From positions 124,001 through 188,000 of the forward strand of contig PXRE01000001.1 of assembly GCA_003021085.1 (NCBI GenBank): DNA of 64,000 bases, read 5' to 3'. A program made the position numbers and the translations under genes. The notes below the pieces were generated by a model. It saw only the letters and a list, made by a program, of their open reading frames with translations. It was not told the DNA's origin and did no database searches. Positions 16,471 to 25,120 of the stretch are shown in pieces. This DNA comes from Halobacteriales archaeon QS_1_68_20. GTDB taxonomy: Archaea; Halobacteriota; Halobacteria; Halobacteriales; PXRE01. Numbering within the stretch: position 1 is the first letter of the stretch; the number at the start of each line of letters is the position of its first letter.

Positions 16471-16900
16471 ATGGACGAGGCGAGTCTCCTCGCCGGGCAG
16501 TACGCAGACGCGTCGAAGCTCTCGGTCCGCGGCGAGTTCGACGACCGGTTCACGGTGAGGGATCGCCACCCCTTCGCGGGGGTCCACGACGGGATGGCGG
16601 TCCCGGCCGAACCGACGGTGCTGGACCTCGGGTGCGGCACGGGCCCATTCTGGACCGTGAATGCCGACCGGCTCCCCGACGACTGGACGCCGGTCCTCGC
16701 GGCCTCTCGCCGGGCATGGTCGCCGACGCTGCCGGGGAACTCACGGACGTGCCGTTCGACCCCGACCTCGCCGTGGCCGACGCCCAGCGGTTGCCGTTCG
16801 CCGACGGGACGTTCGACGCCCTGCTCGCGTTGCACATGCTCTACCATCCGCCCGACCTGGACGCCGCCCGCCGCTCGACGGTGGCACTTCCGTCGGGCAC
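16471..16900 (+). pseudogene. SAM-dependent methyltransferase, frameshifted and 3'-truncated
   Basis: From ATG 16471 the frame encodes MDEASLLAGQYADASKLSVR and the SAM-binding motif I TVLDLGCGTGPFW, up to about 16702. There a base appears to be missing: GCGGCCTCTCGCC occurs where GCGGACCTCTCGCC would keep the frame. Homology continues in the next frame with LSPGMVADAAGELTDVPFD, ADAQRLPFADGTFDALLALH and MLYHPPDLDAA, the usual motifs of class I methyltransferases. After that the family's RVLRPGG segment and C-terminal third are absent, cut off at the convergent gene. The gene is therefore doubly damaged and unlikely to make an active enzyme. Confidence 0.75.
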
Positions 16901-18124
16901 TCAGGCCAGTCGGACGACCCGCCCGTCTTCCAGCGCGACGAAGACGGCACCCTCGACGGGCGCGACGGCCGTCACGCCCGCGTCGAAGTCGACGTCCCAC
17001 CGGTCGTTCCCGTCCTGGTCGTAGGCGCGGACGTATCCATCCGTAACCGAGGGGTCGCCGCCGCCGGCCACGAGGAACACGTTCCGGGACCCGGCGACCG
17101 CCCGTGGTACGGCGTCGAGTGGCTCCCGCCGCAGGGTGGCGCCGTCGTCGAGGTCCAGACCGAGGACGCGGGAGGTCCGTTCGCCGTCCTCGCGGCGAAC
17201 GACCGCGGTAGCGCCGACGTCGCCGACGCGGGCGGGCGTGAGTGCGGTCACGCCCACCTCCGACTCGGTGGGGCCGGGAACGGTGTCCCATGCGCGTTCA
17301 CCGTCTTCGAGATCGAAGGCGTGGACGGCCGGGTCCCCGCAGTCGACGGGGGCCTGGTCGCTACCCATAATCAGGTTCCCCGCAACGACGGTCGGCGGCC
17401 GGGAGCCAGAGACCTCTCCGCCCTCCCATACGGGGTCGGGACCGCTCCCGAGCGGGACGTCCAGCAACCGCCGGCGACCGTAGCGCCGGACGTAGCCCGG
17501 GTGGCCCGCGTACAGCGACCCGTCGTGGACCATCGGGTAGACGGCGCCGCTGCCGGGGGCGTCCAGACGCCAGCGGTCGCCCCCGCCCGGGCCGACCCCC
17601 ACCAGCGAGCCGTGACAGCCCACGAACAGGCCGTCGGCCGTCGCCAGGAGGCCGTAGGCGGGGGACGGCAACGACCGGGACCATCGTTCTGTCCCGTCCG
17701 CGGCGCCGAAGGCGCGTAGCGCTGGAGCGTCGGCGTCCGGCGCCGTCCGTCCGGAAGCCGCGTAGAGGGCACCGTCGGACAGCGCGAGGGCGTCGCCGGG
17801 CACGTCCGCATCCCACAGCAGGGAGCCGTCGCTCCTGTCGAGCGTGGCGACGCGGTTTTCGCCGACGTAGACGGTGTCGCGGTCGACGACGAGTGTGGGG
17901 AAACCGCGCCCGCCCAGGGCTTCCCGTTCCCAGTCGACGGACGGGTCCTCCGGGGCGAGTGCGTCGGTACTCGCGGAATTCGTCGCGTCCCGGCGTTCGA
18001 GGGGCCAGGCGTCGCTGTCCGGTGATCGCGTCTCGACGGGACCAAGGCGGCCGAGCCATCCGGCCCCGGTGAGGGTGGCGCCGGCGGCGGCGACGCCGCC
18101 GAGGAGCCGTCGTCTGGAGGGCAT
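16901..18124 (-). CDS. PQQ-type beta-propeller protein with Tat signal
   Basis: The 407-residue protein starts with a Tat-type signal (MPSRRRLLGGVAAAGATLTG). It then has repeated PQQ-like blades: TVYVGENRVATLDRSDGSLL, ALYAASGRTA with ALRAFGAADGTERW, HAFDLEDGERAWDTV and YVRAYDQDGNDRWDV, ending in VFVALEDGRVVRL. Each blade carries the A-x-D-x-x-x-G-x-x-x-W pattern of outer-membrane BamB/quinoprotein-like propellers. It is probably secreted and folded before export. No catalytic PQQ or metal site is evident, so a scaffold or binding role is likely. Its stop abuts the broken methyltransferase. Confidence 0.8.
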   Translation of the reverse strand: MPSRRRLLGGVAAAGATLTGAGWLGRLGPVETRSPDSDAWPLERRDATNSASTDALAPEDPSVDWEREALGGRGFPTLVVDRDTVYVGENRVATLDRSDGSLLWDADVPGDALALSDGALYAASGRTAPDADAPALRAFGAADGTERWSRSLPSPAYGLLATADGLFVGCHGSLVGVGPGGGDRWRLDAPGSGAVYPMVHDGSLYAGHPGYVRRYGRRRLLDVPLGSGPDPVWEGGEVSGSRPPTVVAGNLIMGSDQAPVDCGDPAVHAFDLEDGERAWDTVPGPTESEVGVTALTPARVGDVGATAVVRREDGERTSRVLGLDLDDGATLRREPLDAVPRAVAGSRNVFLVAGGGDPSVTDGYVRAYDQDGNDRWDVDFDAGVTAVAPVEGAVFVALEDGRVVRLA

Positions 18125-18223
18125 ATCGGGGGTTCAGACACCTGGGACTAAGCCTTCTGTTCGGTCCGACCGGCCGCGCCGCTGGACGGGAGCGGAAACG
18201 GGAAACGACGACGAAACGGCGGT

Positions 18224-18971
18224 TCAGATACCGGACTCGAAGTCCTCGAGCGCGTAGGTCGGTTCGGCGCCGCGGCGGTCCAGCGTCTCGTTCGCCAGCA
18301 GCCAGTAGACGACCGACAGGGCCTTGCGACCCTTGTTGTTGGTCGGGACGACCAGGTCGACGTTGGAGGTCTGGTTGTTGGAGTCGCACATGGCGATCAC
18401 GGGGATGCCGACCGTGATCGCTTCCTTGACGGCCTGGGAGTCACCGATGGGGTCGGTGACGACCAGCACGTCCGGTTCGATGTAGCCCTCGTAGTCGGGG
18501 TTGGTCAGCGTGCCCGGGATGAACCGTCCCGTGCGAGCGCGTGCGCCGACGGCCTCCGCGAACTTCTCGGCCGGGAACCGGCCGTACTGGCGGCTGGAGG
18601 TGACCAGGATCTGCTCGGGGTCGTAGTTCGCCAGGAAGTCCGCGGCGGTGCGGATCCTGCGGTCGGTCATGCTGACGTCCAGGACGTACAGGCCGTCGGT
18701 GCGGACGCGGTGGATGAACCGCTCCATGTCCTTGGTCTTCTGCTGGGTGCCGATGTGGACGCCGGCGCCCAGGTAGTCGTCGACCGGGATCGTCGTCGAC
18801 CGGGATCAGCAGGTCCGCCTCGTCGCCGGAGATGACGTCCTGGTCGCGCTGTTCGGCCTCGGCCGCCTCGGCCTCGGCGGGCTGTTCCTCGGGCTCGGCC
18901 GCCTTCTCGTCGGGTACCTCCTCGAGTTCGGAGGCGTCGAGCCCTTCCTGTTCGGGGTCGTTCTCGCTCAT
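18224..18971 (-). pseudogene. rps2: Ribosomal protein S2 (uS2) gene, frameshifted by a 16-bp duplication
   Basis: The start ATG 18971 overlaps the eno stop as ATGA, and the protein begins [20 protein letters not shown], an acidic haloarchaeal S2 extension. The frame runs to [11 protein letters not shown] and is then shifted. The remainder of S2 ([20 protein letters not shown] through [20 protein letters not shown]) is intact in another frame to TGA 18224. A perfect tandem 16-base repeat lies at the break (18776-18807). Removing one copy restores [20 protein letters not shown], the conserved S2 start. S2 is essential, so the disruption as written is suspicious. An internal ATG at 18727 would give only an N-terminally truncated protein. 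Confidence 0.9.
18776..18807. repeat. Perfect 16-bp tandem duplication inside rps2
   Basis: GTCGTCGACCGGGATC occurs twice in direct, adjacent, identical copies (18776-18791 and 18792-18807). The unit length is not a multiple of three, so it alone causes the S2 frameshift. One copy is the expected S2 codons for IPVDD; the other is surplus. Confidence 0.95.
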
Positions 18972-20203
18972 AGTGCGTCGTCCTCGATTCTGATGAGTTC
19001 GTTCAGCTTGGCGGTGCGCTCGCCGCCGACCGCGCCCGTCTTGACGAACGGCGCGCCCGTGGCGACGGCGAGGTGTGCGATGCTGGTGTCCTCGGTCTCG
19101 CCGCTGCGGTGGGAGACGACCGGGTCGAACCCGTTGCCGACCGCGAGTTCGATGGCGTCGAAAGCGTCGGTCAGCGTCCCGATCTGGTTCGGCTTGATCA
19201 GGATGCTGTTGCCGGCGCCGGCCTCGATGCCGCGGGCCAGTCGCTCGGTGTTGGTGACGAACAGGTCGTCCCCGCAGATCAGCGTCCGGTTGGACAGCCG
19301 GGGTTTCCCGCCCGAGCGGTCGACCGCCCGGTCGGTCAGGTCGGCGTAGCCCTCGAAGTCGTCCTCGTCCAGCGGGTCCTCCACGTACGCGAGGTCGTAC
19401 TCCTCGATCAGGTCCGCGACGAACGCGACCTGCTCCTCGGGGTCCCGCGTGCGGTCGCCGTACCGGTAGACTCCCTCGTCGGCGTCGTACAGTTCCGCGG
19501 CGGCCACGTCCAGGCCCATGCGGATCTCGAACCCGACCTCGTCGGCCACGGCCTCACAGGCCTCAGCGAGCAACTCCAGGGCCGCCTCGTCGTCCACGGC
19601 GGGCGCCCACGCGCCCTCGTCGCCCTTGCCGGCGGCGAGGTCGCGCTCGTCGAGCAGGTCCGCGACGTAGCCGTGGACCGCGGCGTTGGCGAACACGGCG
19701 TCGGCGACGCTGGGTGCGCCGACCGGCGCCGCGAGGAACTCCTGGATGTGGGTGCCCCCCTTGGCGTGTTCGCCGCCGCCGATCACGTTGCCCAGCGGCA
19801 CCGGGAACTGCTCGCCCCGGAAGGTGCCACCGAGGTGCTGGAACAGCGGCGCTCCGAGCACGTCGGCGCCGGCCTTCGCGGCGGCCATCGAGATGGCGAC
19901 CGCGCTGTTGGCGCCGATGCCGGAGAAGTCGTCGGTCCCGTCGGCCGCGTGCAGGGCGGCGTCGACCTCCCGCTGGTTGCCGGCGTAGACCTCGCCGACC
20001 AGCCGCGGGACGGCGTCCTCCCGGGCGGCCGCGATTGCTTCTGACGCCGGCAACTCGACGGCCTCGTACTCGCCCGTGGACGCACCGCTGGGTGCGGCCG
20101 CGCGGCCGAACCCGCCGCTCTCCGTGAGGACGTCCGCCTCGACGGTGGGGTTCCCGCGGGAGTCCAGCACCCGTCGTAGCCTGACGTCGGTGATGAGGGT
20201 CAT
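18968..20203 (-). CDS. eno: Enolase (phosphopyruvate hydratase)
   Basis: This glycolytic/gluconeogenic enzyme interconverts 2-phosphoglycerate and phosphoenolpyruvate. The 411-residue protein has [20 protein letters not shown] at the N-terminus, the substrate loop [15 protein letters not shown], and metal ligands in [25 protein letters not shown] and CGDDLFVTN. The enolase signature [14 protein letters not shown] and [20 protein letters not shown] complete the active site. It sits between rpoK and rps2 with an ATGA junction, the standard haloarchaeal order. Confidence 0.96.
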   Translation of the reverse strand: MTLITDVRLRRVLDSRGNPTVEADVLTESGGFGRAAAPSGASTGEYEAVELPASEAIAAAREDAVPRLVGEVYAGNQREVDAALHAADGTDDFSGIGANSAVAISMAAAKAGADVLGAPLFQHLGGTFRGEQFPVPLGNVIGGGEHAKGGTHIQEFLAAPVGAPSVADAVFANAAVHGYVADLLDERDLAAGKGDEGAWAPAVDDEAALELLAEACEAVADEVGFEIRMGLDVAAAELYDADEGVYRYGDRTRDPEEQVAFVADLIEEYDLAYVEDPLDEDDFEGYADLTDRAVDRSGGKPRLSNRTLICGDDLFVTNTERLARGIEAGAGNSILIKPNQIGTLTDAFDAIELAVGNGFDPVVSHRSGETEDTSIAHLAVATGAPFVKTGAVGGERTAKLNELIRIEDDAL

Positions 20204-20225
20204 GCTCGGTCTCCGGGTCGGGGTG

Positions 20226-20402
20226 TCATTCTCTCCTGACGGTGAACGGCAGTACGCCCGCGTCGTACTCCTCGGCGGCGATGAGGATCGGTTCGCTCTG
20301 CTCGGTGTCGATCAGCACCGGGGCGCCGTAGGCGATCTGCAGCGCTCGGGCGCCCAGGATGCGGGCCTTCTCGTACCGGTTGTAGCGTTGTTGGGTCGAC
20401 AT
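20226..20402 (-). CDS. rpoK: DNA-directed RNA polymerase subunit K
   Basis: This 58-residue protein is the archaeal Rpo6/omega equivalent, which stabilises the RNA polymerase assembly. It starts [20 protein letters not shown] and continues [12 protein letters not shown] and [18 protein letters not shown], ending TVRRE. The conserved [13 protein letters not shown] helix identifies it clearly. ATG 20402 overlaps the TAA of rpoN by one base, so the two are translationally coupled. Stop TGA 20226-20228 lies 22 bases before eno. Confidence 0.94.
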   Translation of the reverse strand: MSTQQRYNRYEKARILGARALQIAYGAPVLIDTEQSEPILIAAEEYDAGVLPFTVRRE

Positions 20403-20593
20403 TACTGGTACGGGGAGACGATGTCGACGAGGTCCTTGTGACTGACGAGCATCCGCCGACAGCAGTGCCGTTCCAGCCCGAGATCGTCGAACACGGCCTG
20501 TGGGTCCTCACCTTCGCCGACGCGCGCCTTGTACTCCTCCCAGTGCTCGCCGACGACGTTGCCGCACGTGAAACACCGGACTGGCACCATCAT
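20402..20593 (-). CDS. rpoN: DNA-directed RNA polymerase subunit N
   Basis: This zinc-binding subunit (Rpo10) is found in archaeal and eukaryotic RNA polymerases. The 63-residue frame starts with two Met codons; the second (20590) gives [20 protein letters not shown] and is the usual start. The metal site is the atypical CxxC at CFTC together with the adjacent pair HCCRRM near the C-terminus, as in all Rpo10. It lies between rps9 and rpoK with nearly no spacing, within the L18e-L13-S9-N-K operon. Confidence 0.95.
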   Translation of the reverse strand: MMVPVRCFTCGNVVGEHWEEYKARVGEGEDPQAVFDDLGLERHCCRRMLVSHKDLVDIVSPYQ

Positions 20594-20596
20594 GGT

Positions 20597-20995
20597 TTAG
20601 CGATAGGACTTCTGGTAGCGCGCCCGTGCCCCCGGGCCACCCCACTTCTTCGGTTCCGGCTGCCGGACGTCGTTGACCAGCAACGAGCGGTCGAACTCCA
20701 TGTAGGCGTCCCGGAGTTCGGCGTCGTTGGTGTGGTCGACGAGTCCGCGGGCGATGGCGGTCCGGACCGCGTCCGCCTGGCCCATCACGCCGCCACCCTC
20801 GACTCGGACGTCGACGTCGACCTCGTCGCGGAGGTCCTCTTCTGCGATGCGGAACGGTTCGAGCATCTTCAGCCGCGCGATCTCGGGTTCGACCAGTTCG
20901 ACCGGCTGTCCGTCGACGCGGACCCGGCCCTGGCCGTCCCGCACCGTCGCGCGGGCGATGGCCGTCTTCTTCTTTCCTGAGGTGTTCGTTACCAT
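20597..20995 (-). CDS. rps9: 30S ribosomal protein S9 (uS9)
   Basis: The 132-residue protein has the S9 pattern: an N-terminal [20 protein letters not shown], a central [13 protein letters not shown] with [11 protein letters not shown] before it, and the very conserved basic C-terminal tail [18 protein letters not shown] that reaches the decoding centre. ATG 20995 overlaps the end of rpl13 by seven bases. It belongs to the ribosomal/RNA polymerase operon running on the minus strand. Confidence 0.96.
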   Translation of the reverse strand: MVTNTSGKKKTAIARATVRDGQGRVRVDGQPVELVEPEIARLKMLEPFRIAEEDLRDEVDVDVRVEGGGVMGQADAVRTAIARGLVDHTNDAELRDAYMEFDRSLLVNDVRQPEPKKWGGPGARARYQKSYR

Positions 20996-21429
20996 GTTAC
21001 GTTGGCTCCAAGCTGTTCGGAGACGTCGCCCAGGTGGACGAAGCGGATGTTCGACAGTCGGTCCAGCGACGTGTCGTCCAGTACCTCCGCGTCCTCGTCG
21101 TCGTACGGGTCGCCGACGTAGGCGCGGACGTTGGCGTAGGCGTCCTGCCCCCGCTTGGTCTTGTGGGGCAGCATGCCGCGGACGGCCCGCTTGAAGATGC
21201 CGTCCGGCCGCTTGGGGTAGGCCGGCCCCTGGTCGGAGCCGATGTCGATTCGCTTGCGGTAGGTCGCCATCACGTCGTTCTCGTCGCCCGTGATCACGGC
21301 CTGCTCGACGTTGACGACGGCGACCCGCTGGCCGTCCATCGCCCGCTCGGCGACCTTGCTGGCGACCCGACCGAGGATGCAGTCTCTGGCGTCGACGACG
21401 ACGTCGGGTTCGAACTCGGCGAGATTCAT
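20989..21429 (-). CDS. rpl13: 50S ribosomal protein L13 (uL13)
   Basis: The 146-residue protein contains the L13 features: [20 protein letters not shown] at the N-terminus, [20 protein letters not shown], and [20 protein letters not shown], the conserved RGMLPHK motif. Cys17 sits in the ILGR loop. It overlaps rpl18e by an ATGA junction upstream and rps9 downstream. The spacing points to one transcript from the L18e end. Confidence 0.96.
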   Translation of the reverse strand: MNLAEFEPDVVVDARDCILGRVASKVAERAMDGQRVAVVNVEQAVITGDENDVMATYRKRIDIGSDQGPAYPKRPDGIFKRAVRGMLPHKTKRGQDAYANVRAYVGDPYDDEDAEVLDDTSLDRLSNIRFVHLGDVSEQLGANVTW

Positions 21430-21773
21430 CGGATCACCCGCACGTTCTCTCCGTCGGGGTTCTGTTCGAGTGCCTGTTCCAGTCGGAGCGCGTCGCCGCT
21501 GGCCGCCTCGATCTTCGTCTCGGCGGACGACGAGAAGTCGACTGCGGCCACCGTGACGCCCGTCCGCAGGGCGCCGCTACCGAGCACCTTCCCCGGCACG
21601 ACCACGGTCTCGTCCTCCTGGGCGTAGCGGTCGATGCGGCCCAGGTTGACCTCCGCGTGCGTGCGCCGGGGCTTCTCCAGGGACTCGGCGACGTCGCCCC
21701 ACACGTCGGCGTCGCTCGACGCCGAACGCAACTCGTCGATGAGACTACGGAGTCTCGGGTTTGACTTGCTCAT
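21426..21773 (-). CDS. rpl18e: 50S ribosomal protein L18e (eL18)
   Basis: The 115-residue archaeal/eukaryotic-type ribosomal protein starts [20 protein letters not shown]. It has [20 protein letters not shown] and then [20 protein letters not shown], the characteristic L18e core. It is the first gene of the L18e-L13-S9-RpoN-RpoK set and starts 23 bases after the tRNA-Leu gene, whose processing may separate it from the upstream rpoD transcript. Confidence 0.96.
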   Translation of the reverse strand: MSKSNPRLRSLIDELRSASSDADVWGDVAESLEKPRRTHAEVNLGRIDRYAQEDETVVVPGKVLGSGALRTGVTVAAVDFSSSAETKIEAASGDALRLEQALEQNPDGENVRVIR

Positions 21774-21796
21774 GACATTCCTCCTGTGAGAAGGTG

Positions 21797-21882
21797 ATGC
21801 AGGGAGCAGGATTTGAACCTGCGGACCCCTACGGGACAGCGCCCTGAACGCTGCGCCGTTGGCCTGACTTGGCTATCCCTGC
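21797..21882 (-). tRNA. tRNA-Leu (anticodon CAG)
   Basis: Read on the minus strand from 21882, the acceptor stem GCAGGGA pairs with TCCCTGC at the 3' end. The D arm is GCC-AAGTCAGGCCAAC-GGC, the anticodon stem CAGCG/CGCTG, and the seven-base loop TTCAGGG gives anticodon CAG. A long variable arm, as expected for class II tRNA-Leu, precedes the T arm GCAGG-TTCAAAT-CCTGC. The base after the stem is A, the usual leucine discriminator. CCA is not encoded. It lies between rpoD and rpl18e. Confidence 0.95.
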
Positions 21883-22011
21883 TCGCAGTTCCGTGTACTG
21901 GCTGCCCCTTCAAACCAGTTTCGATGTAACTCGTCCGGACGGGCCGCCCGCAGGCGGGTCCCGCGGACCGGCCGGCACGCGTGCCGACCGAACTGGCGAG
22001 GGGCACCCAGC

Positions 22012-22797
22012 TCATAGCTGGACTGCCTCCTCCAGCTCCGCCGCGCGGTCGTGGAGGGTGTCCACGGCGCGCGTCACCAGTTCCTCCACCGGCATCGACC
22101 CGTCGGACTCGACGTGGAAGACGAACGCGTCGTCCACGTCGTGGACCTCGAGTTCCTTGCCCGGGTAGCGGTTCGTCAGGTCGTTGTCGAACGCCTCGGC
22201 GGGGACCAGGTCGCCGTCCTCGACGTCGTCGTCGGCCGCGTGCTCGGCCGCCTGCTCCTCGATGACGCCGCGGACGACGTGGGACTCCTCGTCGGCGAAC
22301 TCCCCGCGGTCGCCGGTCACTTCGACCGTCTGGAGGTGCCGGTACCCGACGGCGACCCCGCCCTGGTGTTTGGCGTGGTCGCGGCCGCGGTCCAGCACGG
22401 CGTCGGCCTCGAGTTCGATCCGCTGGCCCTCCTTCAACTCGATGATGGGAACGTTCTCCTCGGCCGGCTGGACCTGCGGATCGGACGTCTCCAGGTCACC
22501 GGAGTACGCCGTCGCCGGCCCCTCGACGTCGAGCGACAGTGTCACCGCGTCGCCCGCTTCGAACTCCTCGGGCGGCGTGGTCAGCGGGACCAGCCCCAGT
22601 CGGAGGCCGATCACCTCGTCGAACATCACCGACGAGTTCTCGACCACCCGGACCTCGTCGACGGCCAAAGTCGGGACGTCCGCGACGATCGCCCGCCGGA
22701 TGCCGTTGGCGAACGCCGGGGTCAGCCCGCGGACCAGAAAGCGGGCCTGGCGGTCGTCGCGTTCGATGAACTCGACGTCGAAGCTCCTCTCGCTCAT
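22012..22797 (-). CDS. rpoD: DNA-directed RNA polymerase subunit D
   Basis: The 261-residue protein is archaeal Rpo3, the alpha-like assembly platform for RNA polymerase. It has [20 protein letters not shown], the conserved [20 protein letters not shown], and [20 protein letters not shown]. No Cys-rich ferredoxin-like insert is visible between about residues 160 and 210, where some archaea carry a 3Fe-4S or 4Fe-4S domain. This matches haloarchaeal forms without the cluster. ATG 22797 overlaps the rps11 stop as ATGA. The longer frame upstream is antisense-like and rejected. Confidence 0.95.
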   Translation of the reverse strand: MSERSFDVEFIERDDRQARFLVRGLTPAFANGIRRAIVADVPTLAVDEVRVVENSSVMFDEVIGLRLGLVPLTTPPEEFEAGDAVTLSLDVEGPATAYSGDLETSDPQVQPAEENVPIIELKEGQRIELEADAVLDRGRDHAKHQGGVAVGYRHLQTVEVTGDRGEFADEESHVVRGVIEEQAAEHAADDDVEDGDLVPAEAFDNDLTNRYPGKELEVHDVDDAFVFHVESDGSMPVEELVTRAVDTLHDRAAELEEAVQL

Positions 22798-23180
22798 CGT
22801 CCTGCGTTCTTGGGTGCGCGGGTGCCGTCGTGCGGGACCGGCGTGACGTCCTCGATGCGGCCGATCTCCAGGCCGGCACGAGCCAGCGCACGGATGGTCG
22901 CCTGCGCGCCCGGTCCGGGGTTGCCCTGGCGGTTGCCGCCGGGGCCACGGACCCGGACGTGGACGCCCTCGATGCCGGCTTCCTGGACCTGCTCGGCGAC
23001 CGTCTCGGCCATCTGCATGGCAGCGTACGGGGAGGCCTCGTCGCGGTTCTGCTTGACGACGGCCCCGCCGGAGGACTTCGCGATCGTCTCGGCGCCGGTC
23101 TGGTCGGTGATCGTGATGATCGTGTTGTTGAACGACGCGTGTACGTGGGCGATGCCCCACTTGCTGTCCTGTTCGCTCAT
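22794..23180 (-). CDS. rps11: 30S ribosomal protein S11 (uS11)
   Basis: The 128-residue protein has [20 protein letters not shown], the universally conserved S11 start, then [20 protein letters not shown] and [20 protein letters not shown]. It ends with [20 protein letters not shown], the S11 signature. ATGA overlaps join it to rps4 upstream and rpoD downstream, so S13-S4-S11-RpoD form one translational unit. Confidence 0.97.
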   Translation of the reverse strand: MSEQDSKWGIAHVHASFNNTIITITDQTGAETIAKSSGGAVVKQNRDEASPYAAMQMAETVAEQVQEAGIEGVHVRVRGPGGNRQGNPGPGAQATIRALARAGLEIGRIEDVTPVPHDGTRAPKNAGR

Positions 23181-23704
23181 TGCTGACCCTCCGCTCGTTC
23201 GGGGTGGAGTTCGTCCGCCAGCGGACTCGTCTCGTCGAAGGCGATGACGCCTTCCTCGTCGACCTCGACCTTGTAGGCCGGACGGGTGACACGGCGATCA
23301 CCGACGACGACGTGCCCGTGGACGATGAACTGTCGCGCCTGGTCGGTCGTGTTGGCCAGGCCCTGCCGGTAAGCGACCGTCTGGAGGCGGCGCTCCAGAA
23401 TGTCGGTCACGTCCAGCGACAGGACGGCGTCCAGGCCGTCGGCCTCGTCGAGGACGCCGATGCGCTTGAGACGCGCCAGGAACTCCGAGCCTTCGCGCCC
23501 CGCGGCCTCTGCGTCGCCCGCGGCGGTGCCAAGCAGTTCACGGGCTTCGCGGCGGTACGACCGCAGTTCGGACTGCGCGCGCCACAGTTCCTCCTTGTTC
23601 TTCAGGCCGTAGCGGCCGATGAGGTCCTGCTCCTCGGCGATGCGGCCACCCTGGTAGGGGTGGTTCGGCGTCTCGTACCGTTTGGTGCTGGTTCCCAGGG
23701 GCAT
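23177..23704 (-). CDS. rps4: 30S ribosomal protein S4 (uS4)
   Basis: The 175-residue archaeal S4 starts [20 protein letters not shown], has the [20 protein letters not shown]-type region, and an S4 RNA-binding domain with [16 protein letters not shown] and [20 protein letters not shown]. It is a primary 16S rRNA binder that nucleates small-subunit assembly. The start directly follows the rps13 stop, and the end overlaps rps11 as ATGA. Confidence 0.96.
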   Translation of the reverse strand: MPLGTSTKRYETPNHPYQGGRIAEEQDLIGRYGLKNKEELWRAQSELRSYRREARELLGTAAGDAEAAGREGSEFLARLKRIGVLDEADGLDAVLSLDVTDILERRLQTVAYRQGLANTTDQARQFIVHGHVVVGDRRVTRPAYKVEVDEEGVIAFDETSPLADELHPERAEGQQ

Positions 23705-24208
23705 CTATTCGTCCTCCCCTTCGCCTTCTTCCATCTCTTCGCGGATCTCCTCGACTTTCACGCCGACGGTGCCCTCGCTGCGGCCGGTCGACTGGGTGCG
23801 CTGGCCACGGACCTTCTGGCCGCGCTGGTGGCGCACGCCCCGGTACGACCGGATCATCTTCATCCGGTTGATGTCGTGGCGCCGGCTCATCTCGAGGTCG
23901 TTGCCCGTCTCGTGGGTGGTCTCGCCGGAGTAGAACTCGCGGCGGCGGTTCGTCAGCCAGTCGGGTACCTCCTCCTCGAAGTTCTCGACGGCGTCGACGA
24001 TGCGGTCGATCTCGTCGTCGTCGAGTCGACCGAGCGTCGCCGTCCGGTCGACGTCCGCTTCCTGGGCGACCACCCGGGCGGCGCGGCGACCGATGCCGGC
24101 CATCCCGGAAAGCGACCGCTCGACGGTCTTGGTACCGTCGAGGTCGGTCTGCCCGATGCGGACGAAGTACCGGAGGTCCTCGTCCTCCTGTTGTTCTTGT
24201 TCGCTCAT
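23705..24208 (-). CDS. rps13: 30S ribosomal protein S13 (uS13)
   Basis: The 167-residue protein includes LRYFVRIGQTDLDGTKTVER, LSGMAGIGRRAARVVAQEAD (the S13 helix-hairpin region) and the basic conserved SYRGVRHQRGQKVRGQRTQS. It ends in an acidic haloarchaeal tail (EEIREEMEEGEGEDE). ATG 24208 (MSEQEQQ) is preferred over an upstream in-frame codon at 24220. It is the first protein gene of the operon, 38 bases after the tRNA-Ser gene. Confidence 0.96.
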   Translation of the reverse strand: MSEQEQQEDEDLRYFVRIGQTDLDGTKTVERSLSGMAGIGRRAARVVAQEADVDRTATLGRLDDDEIDRIVDAVENFEEEVPDWLTNRRREFYSGETTHETGNDLEMSRRHDINRMKMIRSYRGVRHQRGQKVRGQRTQSTGRSEGTVGVKVEEIREEMEEGEGEDE

Positions 24209-24245
24209 GTGTTCTTGCACTCGAGGTTGTCGGGTCGTGTGATGA

Positions 24246-24330
24246 CGTCGCGGCGGGGATTCGAACCCCGGAGGCTTGACGCCACAGAGTTAGCAACCCT
24301 GCGCCTTGGGCCAGGCTTGGCTACCGCGAC
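24246..24330 (-). tRNA. tRNA-Ser (anticodon GCT)
   Basis: Read on the minus strand from 24330, the acceptor stem GTCGCGG pairs with CCGCGAC. The D arm GCC-AAGCCTGGCCCAA-GGC is followed by the anticodon stem CAGGG/CTCTG with loop TTGCTAA, anticodon GCT. A long variable arm and the T arm CGGGG-TTCGAAT-CCCCG follow. The discriminator is G, as required for serine. It lies just before rps13, the standard haloarchaeal arrangement, and is probably cut out of the operon transcript. Confidence 0.95.
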
Positions 24331-24415
24331 GCGCCGTCACTGTACTGTCGCCCTCCCGGACTCGGGGCCTGACGCCCCTGCAGCGTATTCGCGTTTCCAA
24401 CTACACGAGGCCCTG

Positions 24416-24423
24416 TATAAAAA
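24416..24423 (-). promoter_or_regulatory. TATA box of the tRNA-Ser/ribosomal operon
   Basis: TTTTTATA on the minus strand (24423-24416) is a strong archaeal TATA element in a GC-rich context. The start site would be near 24392, about 60 bases before the mature tRNA-Ser 5' end. The same AT tract reads TATAAAAA on the plus strand and might also serve the small gene at 24551, but at a longer distance. Confidence 0.55.
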
Positions 24424-24550
24424 CACAACGGATGATGGTCGACGTGAAACGGCGGTCGACCGGGGCCGGCCACCGGTCGGTCGCCGATAACTACCGCCGG
24501 TACTGTGTTGATTCCCATTCGCGTACGTGACACAAGGGGAGTGGGTGTCC

Positions 24551-24820
24551 ATGACCGACGAGGACGGAAGTGATTGTGATCTGTCAGGTAGTGGGGGAAG
24601 CGAAACCGGTCCGACGGAGGTCCAACTGTCAATCGACGCCATACTCGAACTGCTGGCAGACTGGCGCCGCCGCGATCTGCTCGAACGTCTCGTCGGAGCT
24701 CCGACCGCCACCGCGACCATCGACGAACTGATCGAACATCTGGCCGAGCGCGAGGCCGAGGCACGGAACGAGCGCCTCGAACGGTGGTTGGAACGGGTTC
24801 GGGACGACGTCGAGGACTGA
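24551..24820 (+). CDS. Small haloarchaeal helix-turn-helix-like protein
   Basis: ATG 24551 gives about 89 residues; GTG 24527 would add eight. After an acidic Ser/Gly-rich N-terminus comes VQLSIDAILELLADWRRRDL followed by LERLVGAP and TIDELIEHLAEREAEARNE. The LLADWRRRDLLERL pattern is like the first helices of the haloarchaeal DUF7344-type winged-helix domain, but it is short. A DNA-binding or dimerisation role is possible. A perfect inverted repeat lies 20 bases after the stop. No clear functional partner is nearby. Confidence 0.55.
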   Translation: MTDEDGSDCDLSGSGGSETGPTEVQLSIDAILELLADWRRRDLLERLVGAPTATATIDELIEHLAEREAEARNERLERWLERVRDDVED

Positions 24821-25120
24821 CCCCGCCGCCGTGGTATCGTCCGATTACCGCCTGGTAATCGGCTAACTGCCGAGTTGTCCGACCTTTATCGGGATACGGC
24901 TCCAACCTGAAGTCGGGCGGTCGGACCGGCGACGTTCCGCGGCCGGGATGGACGGGACGACCCGTTCGCACTACTGGTGTGACGGGTCAACGTTCCGGGG
25001 TAACGTCGCGAGCCACGGCCCCCCGACGTCCGAATCGTCAGCCCGTCGTCTCAGCCCGGGGCCACCGGGCCACCGCCCACGATACGTCCTTCCTCCTCGT
25101 GGATCGACTCGATTCGCCTG
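24821..25120. other. Intergenic region with a perfect inverted repeat
   Basis: This 300-base gap separates the small HTH-like gene and the 3' end of moaA. At 24841-24862 there is a perfect 9-bp inverted repeat with a 4-base loop (CCGATTACC-GCCT-GGTAATCGG). It is followed by CCTTTATCGGGATACGG at about 24890. The repeat could be a terminator stem, though no T-run follows, or an operator. The remaining frames show no convincing coding. Confidence 0.5.
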
